DNA of 5,610 nt. Origin: Thiobacillus sp. (GTDB lineage: Bacteria; Pseudomonadota; Gammaproteobacteria; Burkholderiales; Thiobacillaceae). The stretch is from the NCBI GenBank assembly GCA_011391285.1, contig JAABQU010000058.1, positions 1-5,610 of the forward strand, read 5' to 3'. The notes below the pieces were generated by a model. That model worked only from the letters and a program-made list of their open reading frames with translations. It had not been told where the DNA came from and ran no database searches. The position numbers and the translations under genes were made by a program. This document shows positions 1 through 5,397 of this stretch, piece after piece. Position 1 is the stretch's first letter. The number at the start of each line of letters is the position of its first letter.

Positions 1-345
1 GCCGGGCGGGTGGGGGAGACCTACAACATCGGCGGCTGCAACGAAAAGACCAATCTCGAGGTGGTGAAGACGCTGTGTGCCATCCTCGACGAATTGCACC
101 CCGATTCGCCTGTCACGCCGCACGCCAGCCTGATGACCTTCGTCAGGGACCGGCCCGGCCATGATCGGCGCTATGCGATCGATGCCCGCAAGATCGAGCA
201 CGAACTCGGCTGGACGCCCGCCGAAACCTTCGAGAGCGGGATTCGCAAGACGGTGGCCTGGTATCTGTCCAACCAGGACTGGGTGGAACACGTGACCAGT
301 GGCGAATACCGCAACTGGGTTTCCGAAAACTACGCTGCACGCTAG
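1..345 (+). CDS. rfbB: dTDP-glucose 4,6-dehydratase, C-terminal part (5' end outside window)
   Basis: This is the last 114 codons of RmlB/RfbB, the NAD-dependent short-chain dehydrogenase/reductase-family enzyme that converts dTDP-glucose to dTDP-4-keto-6-deoxyglucose, the second step of dTDP-L-rhamnose synthesis in the cytoplasm. The frame is open from base 1, so the GTG at 10 is an internal valine and not a start. Seen directly: VGETYNIGG at the beginning, then [12 protein letters not shown] and [17 protein letters not shown]. These are the signature C-terminal substrate-domain motifs of RmlB; the DRPGHDRRY block contacts the nucleotide-sugar. The NAD-binding Rossmann motif and catalytic YxxxK lie upstream and cannot be checked. 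The stop TAG (343-345) is two bases before the rfbA ATG, which points to one operon. The paralogue rffG is possible, but the rfbA-C-D neighbours favour the rhamnose gene. Confidence 0.95.
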   Translation, partial: AGRVGETYNIGGCNEKTNLEVVKTLCAILDELHPDSPVTPHASLMTFVRDRPGHDRRYAIDARKIEHELGWTPAETFESGIRKTVAWYLSNQDWVEHVTSGEYRNWVSENYAAR

Positions 346-347
346 CC

Positions 348-1232
348 ATGACCACACGCAAGGGCATCATCCTCGCCGGCGGCTCCGGCACCCGGCTTTA
401 TCCCATCACCCAGGTGGTCTCCAAGCAGCTGCTGCCGGTCTACGACAAGCCCATGGTGTATTACCCGCTGACCACGCTGATGCTGGCGGGCATCCGCGAC
501 ATCCTGCTGATTTCCACGCCGCAGGACACGCCACGTTTCGAGCAACTGCTGGGCGACGGTGCTCAGTGGGGGCTCAACATTCGATATGCGGTGCAGGCCG
601 CGCCCGAGGGACTGGCGCAGGCCTTCCTGATCGGCAGCGATTTCATCGGCAATGACTCCAGCGCCCTGATACTGGGCGACAACATTTTCTATGGTCACGA
701 GCTGAGCCAGGACATGCAGGCAGCCGGGCAGCGCGCGCACGGCGCCACCGTGTTCGCCTATCCGGTGACCGATCCCGAGCGCTACGGCGTGGTTGAATTC
801 GACGGCGCCGGGCGTGCGGTCAGCCTGGAGGAAAAGCCCACCAAGCCGAAGTCGCGCTATGCCGTCACCGGCCTGTATTTCTACGACAACCGGGTGATCG
901 ACATTGCGCGTGCCTTGAAACCGTCGTCACGTGGTGAACTGGAGATTACCGACATCAACCGCCAGTACCTGGAATGGGGCGAACTCGACGTGCAGGTGAT
1001 GGGGCGCGGCCAGGCCTGGCTCGACACCGGCACCCACGACTCGCTGATCGAGGCGGCGCTCTATATCCAGACCATCGAGAAGCGCCAGGGGCTGAAGATC
1101 GCCTGCCCGGAAGAAATCGCCTACCGCCAGGGCTTCATCGATGCCGCCCAACTTCAGGCGCTGGCAGCACCCCTGATGAAAAACGGCTACGGGCGCTACC
1201 TGATCGACGTGCTGAACGACCGGGTGTTCTGA
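348..1232 (+). CDS. rfbA: glucose-1-phosphate thymidylyltransferase
   Basis: RmlA/RfbA joins glucose-1-phosphate and dTTP to give dTDP-glucose and pyrophosphate. It is the first, normally feedback-inhibited, step of dTDP-rhamnose synthesis. The 294-residue length is typical of the family. Seen: the nucleotidyltransferase signature [11 protein letters not shown] (residues 9-19) with the following K26; LGDN with D111, the expected metal-binding Asp; EEKP at 161-164; and LDTGTHDSL from residue 225, where D226 is the expected second metal ligand. The C-terminal part (about 240-294) matches the helical extension that forms the allosteric site in RmlA enzymes. The ATG at 348 is chosen because residues 1-9 lead straight into the signature and it sits two bases after the rfbB stop. 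There is no strong Shine-Dalgarno, so translation is probably coupled to rfbB. The stop shares one base with the rfbC start (TGATG). The rffH paralogue is the only realistic alternative. Confidence 0.97.
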   Translation: MTTRKGIILAGGSGTRLYPITQVVSKQLLPVYDKPMVYYPLTTLMLAGIRDILLISTPQDTPRFEQLLGDGAQWGLNIRYAVQAAPEGLAQAFLIGSDFIGNDSSALILGDNIFYGHELSQDMQAAGQRAHGATVFAYPVTDPERYGVVEFDGAGRAVSLEEKPTKPKSRYAVTGLYFYDNRVIDIARALKPSSRGELEITDINRQYLEWGELDVQVMGRGQAWLDTGTHDSLIEAALYIQTIEKRQGLKIACPEEIAYRQGFIDAAQLQALAAPLMKNGYGRYLIDVLNDRVF

Positions 1233-1774
1233 TGCAGATCATCGCAACCCAGCATCCCGATGTCCTGCTGCTGCGCCCCAAGGTGTTCGGCGACGCGCGC
1301 GGTTTCTTTTTTGAGAGCTACAACCGCAAAGCCTTTGCCGGGATCGGGATCGACGCCGAGTTCGTGCAGGACAACCATTCACGTTCGGCAAAGGGCGTGC
1401 TGCGCGGGCTGCATTACCAGATCAGCCAGCCGCAGGGCAAACTGGTGCGGGTGGTGGCGGGGGAGGTGTTCGATGTCGTGGTGGACCTGCGCCGCAGTTC
1501 GCCACACTTCGGACGCGCCGCCACCATGCGGCTGTCGGCCGAGATGCACGAGATGGCATGGATCCCGCCCGGGTTCGCACACGGCTTCCTGGTGCTCTCC
1601 GAATATGCAGAGTTTCTCTACAAGACCACCGACTACTACTTGCCGGCGTTCGAGCGCAGCCTGCAGTGGAACGATCCGGCACTCAATATAGACTGGCCGC
1701 TGGACGGCACACCGCTACTGTCCGTCAAGGACCAGGCGGCCCTGCCGCTCGCCGAGTGCGAGGTGTTCCCGTGA
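1232..1774 (+). CDS. rfbC: dTDP-4-dehydrorhamnose 3,5-epimerase
   Basis: RmlC/RfbC epimerises C3 and C5 of dTDP-4-keto-6-deoxyglucose, the third step of dTDP-L-rhamnose synthesis. It is a cupin-fold homodimer of about 180 residues, and this copy is 180 aa. Seen: FGDARGFFFESYN near residues 19-31; QDNHSRSAKGVLRGLHYQ, with H61 as the expected catalytic base; GKLVRVVAGEVFDVVVDLR; WIPPGFAHGF; and FLYKTTDYY (128-136), which supplies the active-site tyrosine. D167 in LLSVKD is placed where the Asp partner of the catalytic His is expected. All hallmark positions are present, so the enzyme looks active. The ATG at 1232 overlaps the rfbA stop by one base. A longer open reading in the same frame reaches back into rfbA from 974, but that part reads as an out-of-frame shadow and not as epimerase sequence. 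The stop overlaps the rfbD GTG by four bases. Confidence 0.97.
   Translation: MQIIATQHPDVLLLRPKVFGDARGFFFESYNRKAFAGIGIDAEFVQDNHSRSAKGVLRGLHYQISQPQGKLVRVVAGEVFDVVVDLRRSSPHFGRAATMRLSAEMHEMAWIPPGFAHGFLVLSEYAEFLYKTTDYYLPAFERSLQWNDPALNIDWPLDGTPLLSVKDQAALPLAECEVFP
1760..1763 (+). promoter_or_regulatory. Shine-Dalgarno of rfbD
   Basis: GAGG lies seven bases before GTG 1771, inside the end of rfbC. It supports the GTG as the true start and not the far-upstream in-frame ATG at 1558. Confidence 0.6.
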
Positions 1775-2649
1775 GGATCCTGCTGACCGGCGTCAACGGC
1801 CAGGTTGGGTGGGAACTGCAACGCACTTTGGCGCCGCTGGGAGAGGTGATCGCCGCCGACCGCAGCCGCCTCGATCTCGCCGACACGACGGGCATCCGCC
1901 GCAGCGTGGATGCCATCGCGCCGGACCTGATCGTCAACCCTGCCGCCTACACGGCGGTGGACAAGGCCGAATCCGAGCCCGAGCTGGCATACGCCATCAA
2001 TGCCGCCGCGCCAGGCGAACTTGCGCTGGCAGCCGCGGCACGCGGCATTCCGCTGGTGCATTTTTCCACCGACTACGTCTTCGACGGGAAGAAGTCCGGT
2101 GCCTACACCGAGGCGGACGTGCCCAATCCGCTGGGTGTGTACGGTGCGACCAAGCTGGCGGGGGAGCAGGCGATACAGCACGCCGACATATCCCATCTGA
2201 TCCTGCGCACCAGCTGGGTCTACGGCCTGCGCGGGCGCAATTTTCTGCTGACCATGCAGCGGCTGGCGCGCGAACGAGACAGCCTGGCGGTTGTCGACGA
2301 CCAGTTCGGTGCCCCCACCTGGTCGCGCATGATCGCCGAGGCGACGGCTTTGGTGGTGGCTCGCTGGCTGGATCGGGCCGATCCGGCGGCAACATCCGGT
2401 GTCTATCATCTGAGTTGTGGCGGACGTACCAGCTGGCACGGCTTCACCGCAGCAATTCTGGCGCATCTGGCCAATGGGGATGAAAAGCTTGCCCGGCTCA
2501 CGGCGATTCCGACCGCTGGCTATCCCACGCCTGCGGCACGTCCGGCCAATTCGCAGCTGGATTGCGCCAGGCTTGCCACGACCTTCGGCATGCGGCTGCC
2601 CGATTGGGAAACCACGTTGGCCCTGTGTCTGGCGCAGGATTTGCCGTAA
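1771..2649 (+). CDS. rfbD: dTDP-4-dehydrorhamnose reductase (GTG start)
   Basis: RmlD/RfbD reduces dTDP-4-keto-L-rhamnose to dTDP-L-rhamnose with NAD(P)H, the last pathway step. It belongs to the extended SDR superfamily. I start it at GTG 1771, giving 292 residues, the usual family length. Residues 1-13 then read VRILLTGVNGQVG, the N-terminal Rossmann dinucleotide-binding motif, and a GAGG Shine-Dalgarno (1760-1763) lies seven bases upstream. An in-frame ATG at 1558 would add 71 residues that are only rfbC read out of frame. Seen: NPAAYTAVDKAE; STDYVFDG, with S99, T100 and D101; and YGATK, with catalytic Y124 and K128. LRTSWVYG and the DDQFGAPTW substrate-binding block follow. All catalytic residues are present. 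The GTGA overlap with rfbC indicates translational coupling. This is the last gene of the tightly packed rhamnose block; 34 bases separate it from the mannose gene. Confidence 0.97.
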   Translation: MRILLTGVNGQVGWELQRTLAPLGEVIAADRSRLDLADTTGIRRSVDAIAPDLIVNPAAYTAVDKAESEPELAYAINAAAPGELALAAAARGIPLVHFSTDYVFDGKKSGAYTEADVPNPLGVYGATKLAGEQAIQHADISHLILRTSWVYGLRGRNFLLTMQRLARERDSLAVVDDQFGAPTWSRMIAEATALVVARWLDRADPAATSGVYHLSCGGRTSWHGFTAAILAHLANGDEKLARLTAIPTAGYPTPAARPANSQLDCARLATTFGMRLPDWETTLALCLAQDLP

Positions 2650-2683
2650 TCAATGAAATGTATTTTTTAGCAGAGCACATGAC

Positions 2684-4105
2684 ATGACCAAACTCCATCC
2701 CGTCATTCTTTCCGGGGGCTCGGGCACCCGCCTGTGGCCCTTGTCCCGCGCGGCCCTGCCCAAGCAGCTGCTGCCGCTCACCAGCGACCAGAGCCTGCTG
2801 CAGGACACGGTCAGCCGTCTGTCGGACATGCCGGAAATGGCTGCACCGCTGATGGTGTGCAACGTCGAGCACCGCTTCATGATCGCCGAGCAGATGCGGC
2901 AGATCGGCACGAAGCCGCGTGCCATCGTGCTGGAACCGGTCGGGCGCAACACCGCGCCGGCCATTGCCGTGGCCGCGCTGATGCTGTCGCGCGACGATCC
3001 AGACGCATTGATGCTGGTGTTGCCGGCCGACCACCTGATCGGCAATGTCGCGGCCTTCCATGCGGCCATCCGCAGCGCGGCCGAGGCGGCGCAGAACGGT
3101 CGCCTGACCACCTTCGGCATCGTCGCGGCCACCCCGGAGACCGGCTACGGCTACATCCGCAAGGGCGCGCCGCTGGCGGAGGGTGCGGGCGCATACGAGG
3201 TGGCGGCCTTTGTCGAAAAACCCGACCTGGCCACCGCGCAGCAGTATGTCGATTCCGGCGACTATTTCTGGAACAGCGGCATGTTCCTGTTCCGCGCGGC
3301 CGATTTTCTCGACGAACTCCAGGCCCTGCGCCCGGACATTCTGGAAGCCAGCCGCGCTGCGCTCGATGCCGCCACGCCCGACCTGGATTTCGTGCGGCTC
3401 GCCCCCGCCGAATTTGAGGCCTGCCCGTCCGAGTCGGTCGACTACGCGGTGATGGAGCACACCCGACGCGCTGCCGTGGTGCCGGCCGACATCGAATGGA
3501 ACGACATCGGCTCCTGGTCGGCGTTGTGGGAAGTGGCGACCAAGGACGGGCAAGGCAATGCCATCCGCGGCGACGTCATGCTGGAAAATGCCCGTAACAA
3601 CTTCGTTCGGGCTGAAACCCGCATGGTGGCGATGCTTGGCGTATCGGAACTGGTGGTGGTGGAAACTGCCGACGTGGTACTGGTGGCGAAGAAGGACCAG
3701 GTGCAGGACGTGAAGAAGCTGGTTGATCGCCTGAAGTCGGAAAAGCGCTGCGAGCATCTCGTCCACAAGCAGGTCTACCGCCCTTGGGGCTGGTACGAGG
3801 GCATCGACGAGGGCGAGCGTTTCCAGGTCAAGCGCATCATGGTCAAGCCGGGCGAGAAGCTCAGCCTGCAGATGCACCATCACCGCGCCGAGCACTGGAT
3901 CGTCGTGTCTGGCACAGCCAGCGTCACCTGCGGCGAGGAGGTCATGCTGCTGACCGAGAACCAGTCCACCTACATCCCGCTCGGCACGTCGCACCGGCTG
4001 GAAAACCCCGGCAAGATCGACCTGCACATGATCGAGGTGCAGTCGGGTACCTATCTGGGCGAGGACGATATCGTGCGCTTCGAGGATGTCTACAAGCGCA
4101 GCTGA
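2684..4105 (+). CDS. manC: Mannose-1-phosphate guanylyltransferase / mannose-6-phosphate isomerase (bifunctional, ManC/AlgA/CpsB type)
   Basis: This two-domain enzyme isomerises fructose-6-phosphate to mannose-6-phosphate and, after a phosphomannomutase step, makes GDP-mannose from mannose-1-phosphate and GTP. GDP-mannose feeds mannose, rhamnose, fucose or uronate residues of surface polysaccharides. The 473-residue length is standard for the fused form. Seen: the pyrophosphorylase signature SGGSGTRLWPLSR (10-22) with K27; NTAPAIAVAAL; LPADHLI; TPETGYGYI; FVEKPD (176-181); and NSGMFLF. The C-terminal type II isomerase cupin has YRPWGWYE, then QMHHHRAEHWIVVSGTA (396-412), whose His/Glu cluster is the metal site, and a final RFEDVYKR. 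Both activities look intact. There is no phosphomannomutase gene in the window. The ATG at 2684 is chosen because the signature starts at the usual distance from it; the Shine-Dalgarno is weak. It is likely cotranscribed with the rfb genes, 34 bases downstream of rfbD. Names in use include manC, algA, cpsB, xanB and rfbM. Confidence 0.95.
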   Translation: MTKLHPVILSGGSGTRLWPLSRAALPKQLLPLTSDQSLLQDTVSRLSDMPEMAAPLMVCNVEHRFMIAEQMRQIGTKPRAIVLEPVGRNTAPAIAVAALMLSRDDPDALMLVLPADHLIGNVAAFHAAIRSAAEAAQNGRLTTFGIVAATPETGYGYIRKGAPLAEGAGAYEVAAFVEKPDLATAQQYVDSGDYFWNSGMFLFRAADFLDELQALRPDILEASRAALDAATPDLDFVRLAPAEFEACPSESVDYAVMEHTRRAAVVPADIEWNDIGSWSALWEVATKDGQGNAIRGDVMLENARNNFVRAETRMVAMLGVSELVVVETADVVLVAKKDQVQDVKKLVDRLKSEKRCEHLVHKQVYRPWGWYEGIDEGERFQVKRIMVKPGEKLSLQMHHHRAEHWIVVSGTASVTCGEEVMLLTENQSTYIPLGTSHRLENPGKIDLHMIEVQSGTYLGEDDIVRFEDVYKRS

Positions 4106-4121
4106 GGAGCGTCCAGGCTAA

Positions 4122-4150
4122 GCGCCCCTGGCGTGGGCCCATGCCTGCGC
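4122..4150 (+). repeat. Inverted repeat just after manC (possible weak terminator hairpin)
   Basis: The core 4130-4145 is a near-perfect palindrome: GGCGTG, GGCC, CATGCC, with six pairs including one G-U. It is flanked by GCGC (4122-4125) and GCGC (4147-4150), which can also pair across a small asymmetric internal loop. It lies 16 bases after the manC stop, a usual place for a terminator. The following sequence is CGATTTGCGCC, which lacks the U-tract of an intrinsic terminator. Termination here is therefore only a possibility. Confidence 0.35.
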
Positions 4151-4167
4151 CGATTTGCGCCATCCCG

Positions 4168-4181
4168 TGTGCCAAGGCACA
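4168..4181 (+). repeat. Perfect short palindrome TGTGCC-AA-GGCACA
   Basis: Six-base arms (4168-4173 and 4176-4181) are perfect inverted repeats around a two-base centre. The tight spacing suits binding of a dimeric regulator better than an RNA hairpin. It does not match the CRP/Vfr consensus (TGTGA-N6-TCACA). I cannot assign a protein. Confidence 0.4.
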
Positions 4182-4203
4182 GTTAATCCACGTAATTGAT
4201 GCT

Positions 4204-4236
4204 CGGCAAGGCGCACGCTTTTCGCTGCGCGTGCCG
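4204..4236 (+). repeat. GC-rich hairpin
   Basis: CGGCA (4204-4208) pairs with TGCCG (4232-4236), and GCGCA (4211-4215) pairs with TGCGC (4226-4230). AG on one side and G on the other form a small internal loop, and the apical loop is ten bases with a TTTT run. Ten GC-rich pairs should give a stable RNA stem. The bases after it (CGCGTTTCG) contain only three T, so this is not a canonical intrinsic terminator. Confidence 0.4.
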
Positions 4237-4260
4237 CGCGTTTCGACCGCCAGGCCCGCG

Positions 4261-4279
4261 TGTAGGACAAACACCTACA
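4261..4279 (+). repeat. Hairpin TGTAGG-ACAAACA-CCTACA
   Basis: A perfect six-base inverted repeat (4261-4266 and 4274-4279) with a seven-base loop; a G-U pair (4260/4280) can extend it. It carries GGA (4265-4267) at the top of the stem. It could be an operator, a leader hairpin, or one copy of a dispersed intergenic repeat. A single window cannot separate these. Confidence 0.5.
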
Positions 4280-4351
4280 TCGCTGGTTGGTCATGTCTGT
4301 CAGGCAATACAGCGCTTCTCCACATTAACTTTCCTGGGTGTCGTCCGAAAA

Positions 4352-4384
4352 CGAATTCACCACGCTGACTTAAGTGTGAATTCG
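4352..4384 (+). promoter_or_regulatory. Perfect 9-base inverted repeat just upstream of flhD
   Basis: CGAATTCAC (4352-4360) and GTGAATTCG (4376-4384) are exact reverse complements separated by 15 bases. The repeat ends 29 bases before the flhD ATG and is flanked by A-runs (AAAA before, AAAAAAA after). On the + strand there is no T-run after the stem, so it is not a terminator in the flhD direction. Read on the - strand, the stem is followed by TTTT, a weak terminator shape. Its place next to flhD and its symmetry favour a regulator binding site or a leader hairpin controlling flhDC. The binding protein is unknown. Confidence 0.5.
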
Positions 4385-4401
4385 AAAAAAATTCAACGGT
4401 G

Positions 4402-4411
4402 AAGGACAGGA
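4402..4411 (+). promoter_or_regulatory. Shine-Dalgarno of flhD, with two GGA motifs
   Basis: AAGGACAGGA precedes ATG 4414; AAGGA (4402-4406) is seven bases from the start codon. The good ribosome site selects ATG 4414 over the in-frame GTG at 4399, which would lie upstream of it. The site contains two GGA triplets (4404-4406 and 4409-4411), the core of CsrA/RsmA recognition. Confidence 0.65.
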
Positions 4412-4413
4412 AA

Positions 4414-4731
4414 ATGAAACTGGACGAAATGCTGGACGAAATGCGCGACGTCAATCTGAACTACCTGATGCTGGCGCAAAACATGATCCAACACGACAAG
4501 ACGACCGCCGTTTTCCGCCTGGGCATCAGCCAGGACGTTGCCGACCTGATCGAGACGCTGACTCCCGCGCAGATTCTCAAGCTGGCCGGCTCCGGCATGC
4601 TGGTGTCGCGCTTCCGCTTCGATGACGGCATGGTGCTGAACATGCTGACCAGCTACACCAAGGATCGTGCTTTGGCGCAATCCCACGCCGCCATCCTGAT
4701 GGCGGGCCAGGCTGTGGAAGCCTTCGCCTGA
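4414..4731 (+). CDS. flhD: Flagellar transcriptional regulator FlhD
   Basis: FlhD forms the FlhD4C2 complex with FlhC. That complex activates class II flagellar promoters with sigma-70 and sits at the top of the flagellar cascade. The ATG at 4414 gives 105 residues. With this start the N-terminus MKLDEMLDEMRDVNLNYLML aligns without gaps to the E. coli protein as I recall it. Conserved blocks include NLNYL and LAQ (14-22), DK (28-29), FRLGI (34-38), T50, KLA (56-58), LV (63-64) and FRFD (67-70). The family's all-helical fold is consistent with the sequence. The protein is shorter than the roughly 116-119 residues of the enterobacterial form because the basic C-terminal tail is missing. At residue 65, where E. 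coli has the Cys of the inter-subunit disulphide, there is Ser. The neighbour flhC starts 40 bases later, so the pair should be cotranscribed. Confidence 0.95.
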   Translation: MKLDEMLDEMRDVNLNYLMLAQNMIQHDKTTAVFRLGISQDVADLIETLTPAQILKLAGSGMLVSRFRFDDGMVLNMLTSYTKDRALAQSHAAILMAGQAVEAFA

Positions 4732-4760
4732 TTCTGCTGCGTCACGCCAACAAAAATTAG

Positions 4761-4764
4761 GGAG
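4761..4764 (+). promoter_or_regulatory. Shine-Dalgarno of flhC
   Basis: GGAG, within TAGGGAGTG, lies seven bases before ATG 4772 in the 40-base flhD-flhC spacer. This shows that flhC has its own ribosome site and does not depend on overlap with flhD. Confidence 0.65.
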
Positions 4765-4771
4765 TGTCAAA

Positions 4772-5332
4772 ATGAGCAAGAAAAGTCTGCTGACCGAAAT
4801 GCGCGACACCCAGCTGGCGATCGAACTGATCGAACTTGGCGCCCGCCCTCAGGTGCTGGAGTGCGAAACCACGCTGTCGCGCGAACGCTTGCTCAAGCTC
4901 TACAAGGAAGTCAAAGGCGTGTCGCCACCCAAGGGCATGCTGCCGTTCTCGACCGACTGGTTCCTGACTTGGCTGCCCAACGTGCATTCCTCGCTGTTCA
5001 TCAACATTCACCGCTACCTCAGCAAAAACAGCGACTGCAGCGGCATCGAGGCCGTGTTGAAGAGCTACCGCCTGTATCAGGAATACCTGTACACCAACCA
5101 GATCGATGCCGTGCTGAGTTTCACCCGCGCCTGGACCCTGAATCGCTTCTTCGAAAGCCGCATGCTCGAAACCGCCGTCTGCAGCGGCTGCGGCGGCCAC
5201 TTCGTTGTGCACCCCGACGACCTGCATGACAAGTATGTGTGCGGCCTGTGCAACATGCCCGCGCGCGCCGGCAAGACCCGCAAGGCCAAAGCTGAGGCCG
5301 AGGCCCGGATCGAACTGACCGCCGCGGCCTGA
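4772..5332 (+). CDS. flhC: Flagellar transcriptional activator FlhC
   Basis: FlhC is the DNA-contacting, zinc-containing partner of FlhD in the FlhD4C2 master activator of flagellar class II genes. The 186 residues compare with about 192 in E. coli. Seen: an N-terminal helical part with LAIELIELGARPQVLE (15-30), LSRERLLKLYKEV, PPKGMLPFSTDWF, SSLFINIHR, AWTLNRFF, then a cysteine cluster. The zinc ligands are C137 and C140 (CSGC) and C157 and C160 (CGLC). They fall at the same residue numbers as in E. coli FlhC, so the metal site looks intact. The C-terminal tail after 168 is Lys/Ala-rich and variable. The ATG at 4772 is chosen by the GGAG site and by alignment of the N-terminus. It forms an operon with flhD. 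A new gene starts only 19 bases after its stop and may be part of the same transcript. Confidence 0.96.
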   Translation: MSKKSLLTEMRDTQLAIELIELGARPQVLECETTLSRERLLKLYKEVKGVSPPKGMLPFSTDWFLTWLPNVHSSLFINIHRYLSKNSDCSGIEAVLKSYRLYQEYLYTNQIDAVLSFTRAWTLNRFFESRMLETAVCSGCGGHFVVHPDDLHDKYVCGLCNMPARAGKTRKAKAEAEARIELTAAA

Positions 5333-5353
5333 ATCCGGCCTGCAGTTCCGGAT
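5333..5353 (+). repeat. Short inverted repeat between flhC and the next gene, covering its start codon
   Basis: ATCCGG (5333-5338) and CCGGAT (5348-5353) are exact inverted repeats around a nine-base loop containing CTGCAG. The first arm starts directly after the flhC stop and the second covers the first two bases of ATG 5352. There is no T-run after it, so it is not an intrinsic terminator. It may influence translation of the downstream gene. Confidence 0.4.
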
Positions 5354-5397
5354 GATGACGCGCCGCCTGCCGGTCAGCCTACAGTCGCTCATCATCC
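5350..5397 (+). repeat. Nine-base inverted repeat trapping the start of the last gene
   Basis: GGATGATGA (5350-5358) is the exact reverse complement of TCATCATCC (5389-5397), with a 30-base loop. It contains both candidate start codons (5352 and 5355). It shares bases 5350-5353 with the hairpin 5333-5353, so the two structures exclude each other. The second arm is also coding (Leu-Ile-Ile), so chance is possible. Confidence 0.35.

Larger units (their letters stand above)
4106..4413 (+). promoter_or_regulatory. Intergenic region: end of the sugar-nucleotide transcript and presumed flhDC promoter/leader
   Basis: This stretch of about 308 bases has no convincing gene on either strand; the open frames crossing it lack family motifs. 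It divides into a GC-rich half (about 4106-4260) and a more AT-rich half approaching flhD. It contains at least five inverted repeats: 4122-4150, 4168-4181, 4204-4236, 4261-4279 and 4352-4384. None is followed on the + strand by a clear T-run, so I cannot point to a definite intrinsic terminator for the manC transcript. Because flhD starts a new functional unit, a promoter must be expected here. I see no good sigma-70 -35/-10 pair and no sigma-54 site. The best weak pair, CTGACT (4365-4370) with a 17-base spacer to AAAATT (4388-4393), is too poor to call. Confidence 0.55.

Noticed and set aside
1558..1770. N-terminal extension of rfbD from an in-frame ATG at 1558
   Set aside because: The extra 71 residues are rfbC read out of frame. 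The Rossmann motif begins right at GTG 1771, which has its own GAGG.
1636..2466. Open frame on the minus strand (about 276 codons) opposite rfbD
   Set aside because: Same shadow effect; Arg/His/Gly-rich translation without motifs, opposite an intact rfbD.
2661..2670. T-run between rfbD and manC as an intrinsic terminator
   Set aside because: No GC-rich stem precedes it, and manC continues the same functional block 14 bases later.
2498..4027. Long open frame on the minus strand (about 509 codons) opposite manC and the end of rfbD
   Set aside because: Antisense frames stay open by chance opposite GC-rich, codon-phased genes. The translation has no recognisable domain, while the + strand encodes a complete well-known enzyme.
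3784..4368. Open + strand frame running from manC into the intergenic gap (about 194 codons)
   Set aside because: The first half is manC out of frame and the rest shows no motif, ribosome site or family similarity.
4365..4393. Possible sigma-70 promoter CTGACT-N17-AAAATT before flhD
   Set aside because: The -10 element matches the consensus poorly and overlaps the inverted repeat. I would not call it without a mapped transcript start.
4399..4413. GTG 4399 as the flhD start
   Set aside because: It would place the start upstream of the clear AAGGA ribosome site, and it adds five residues not seen in the family alignment.
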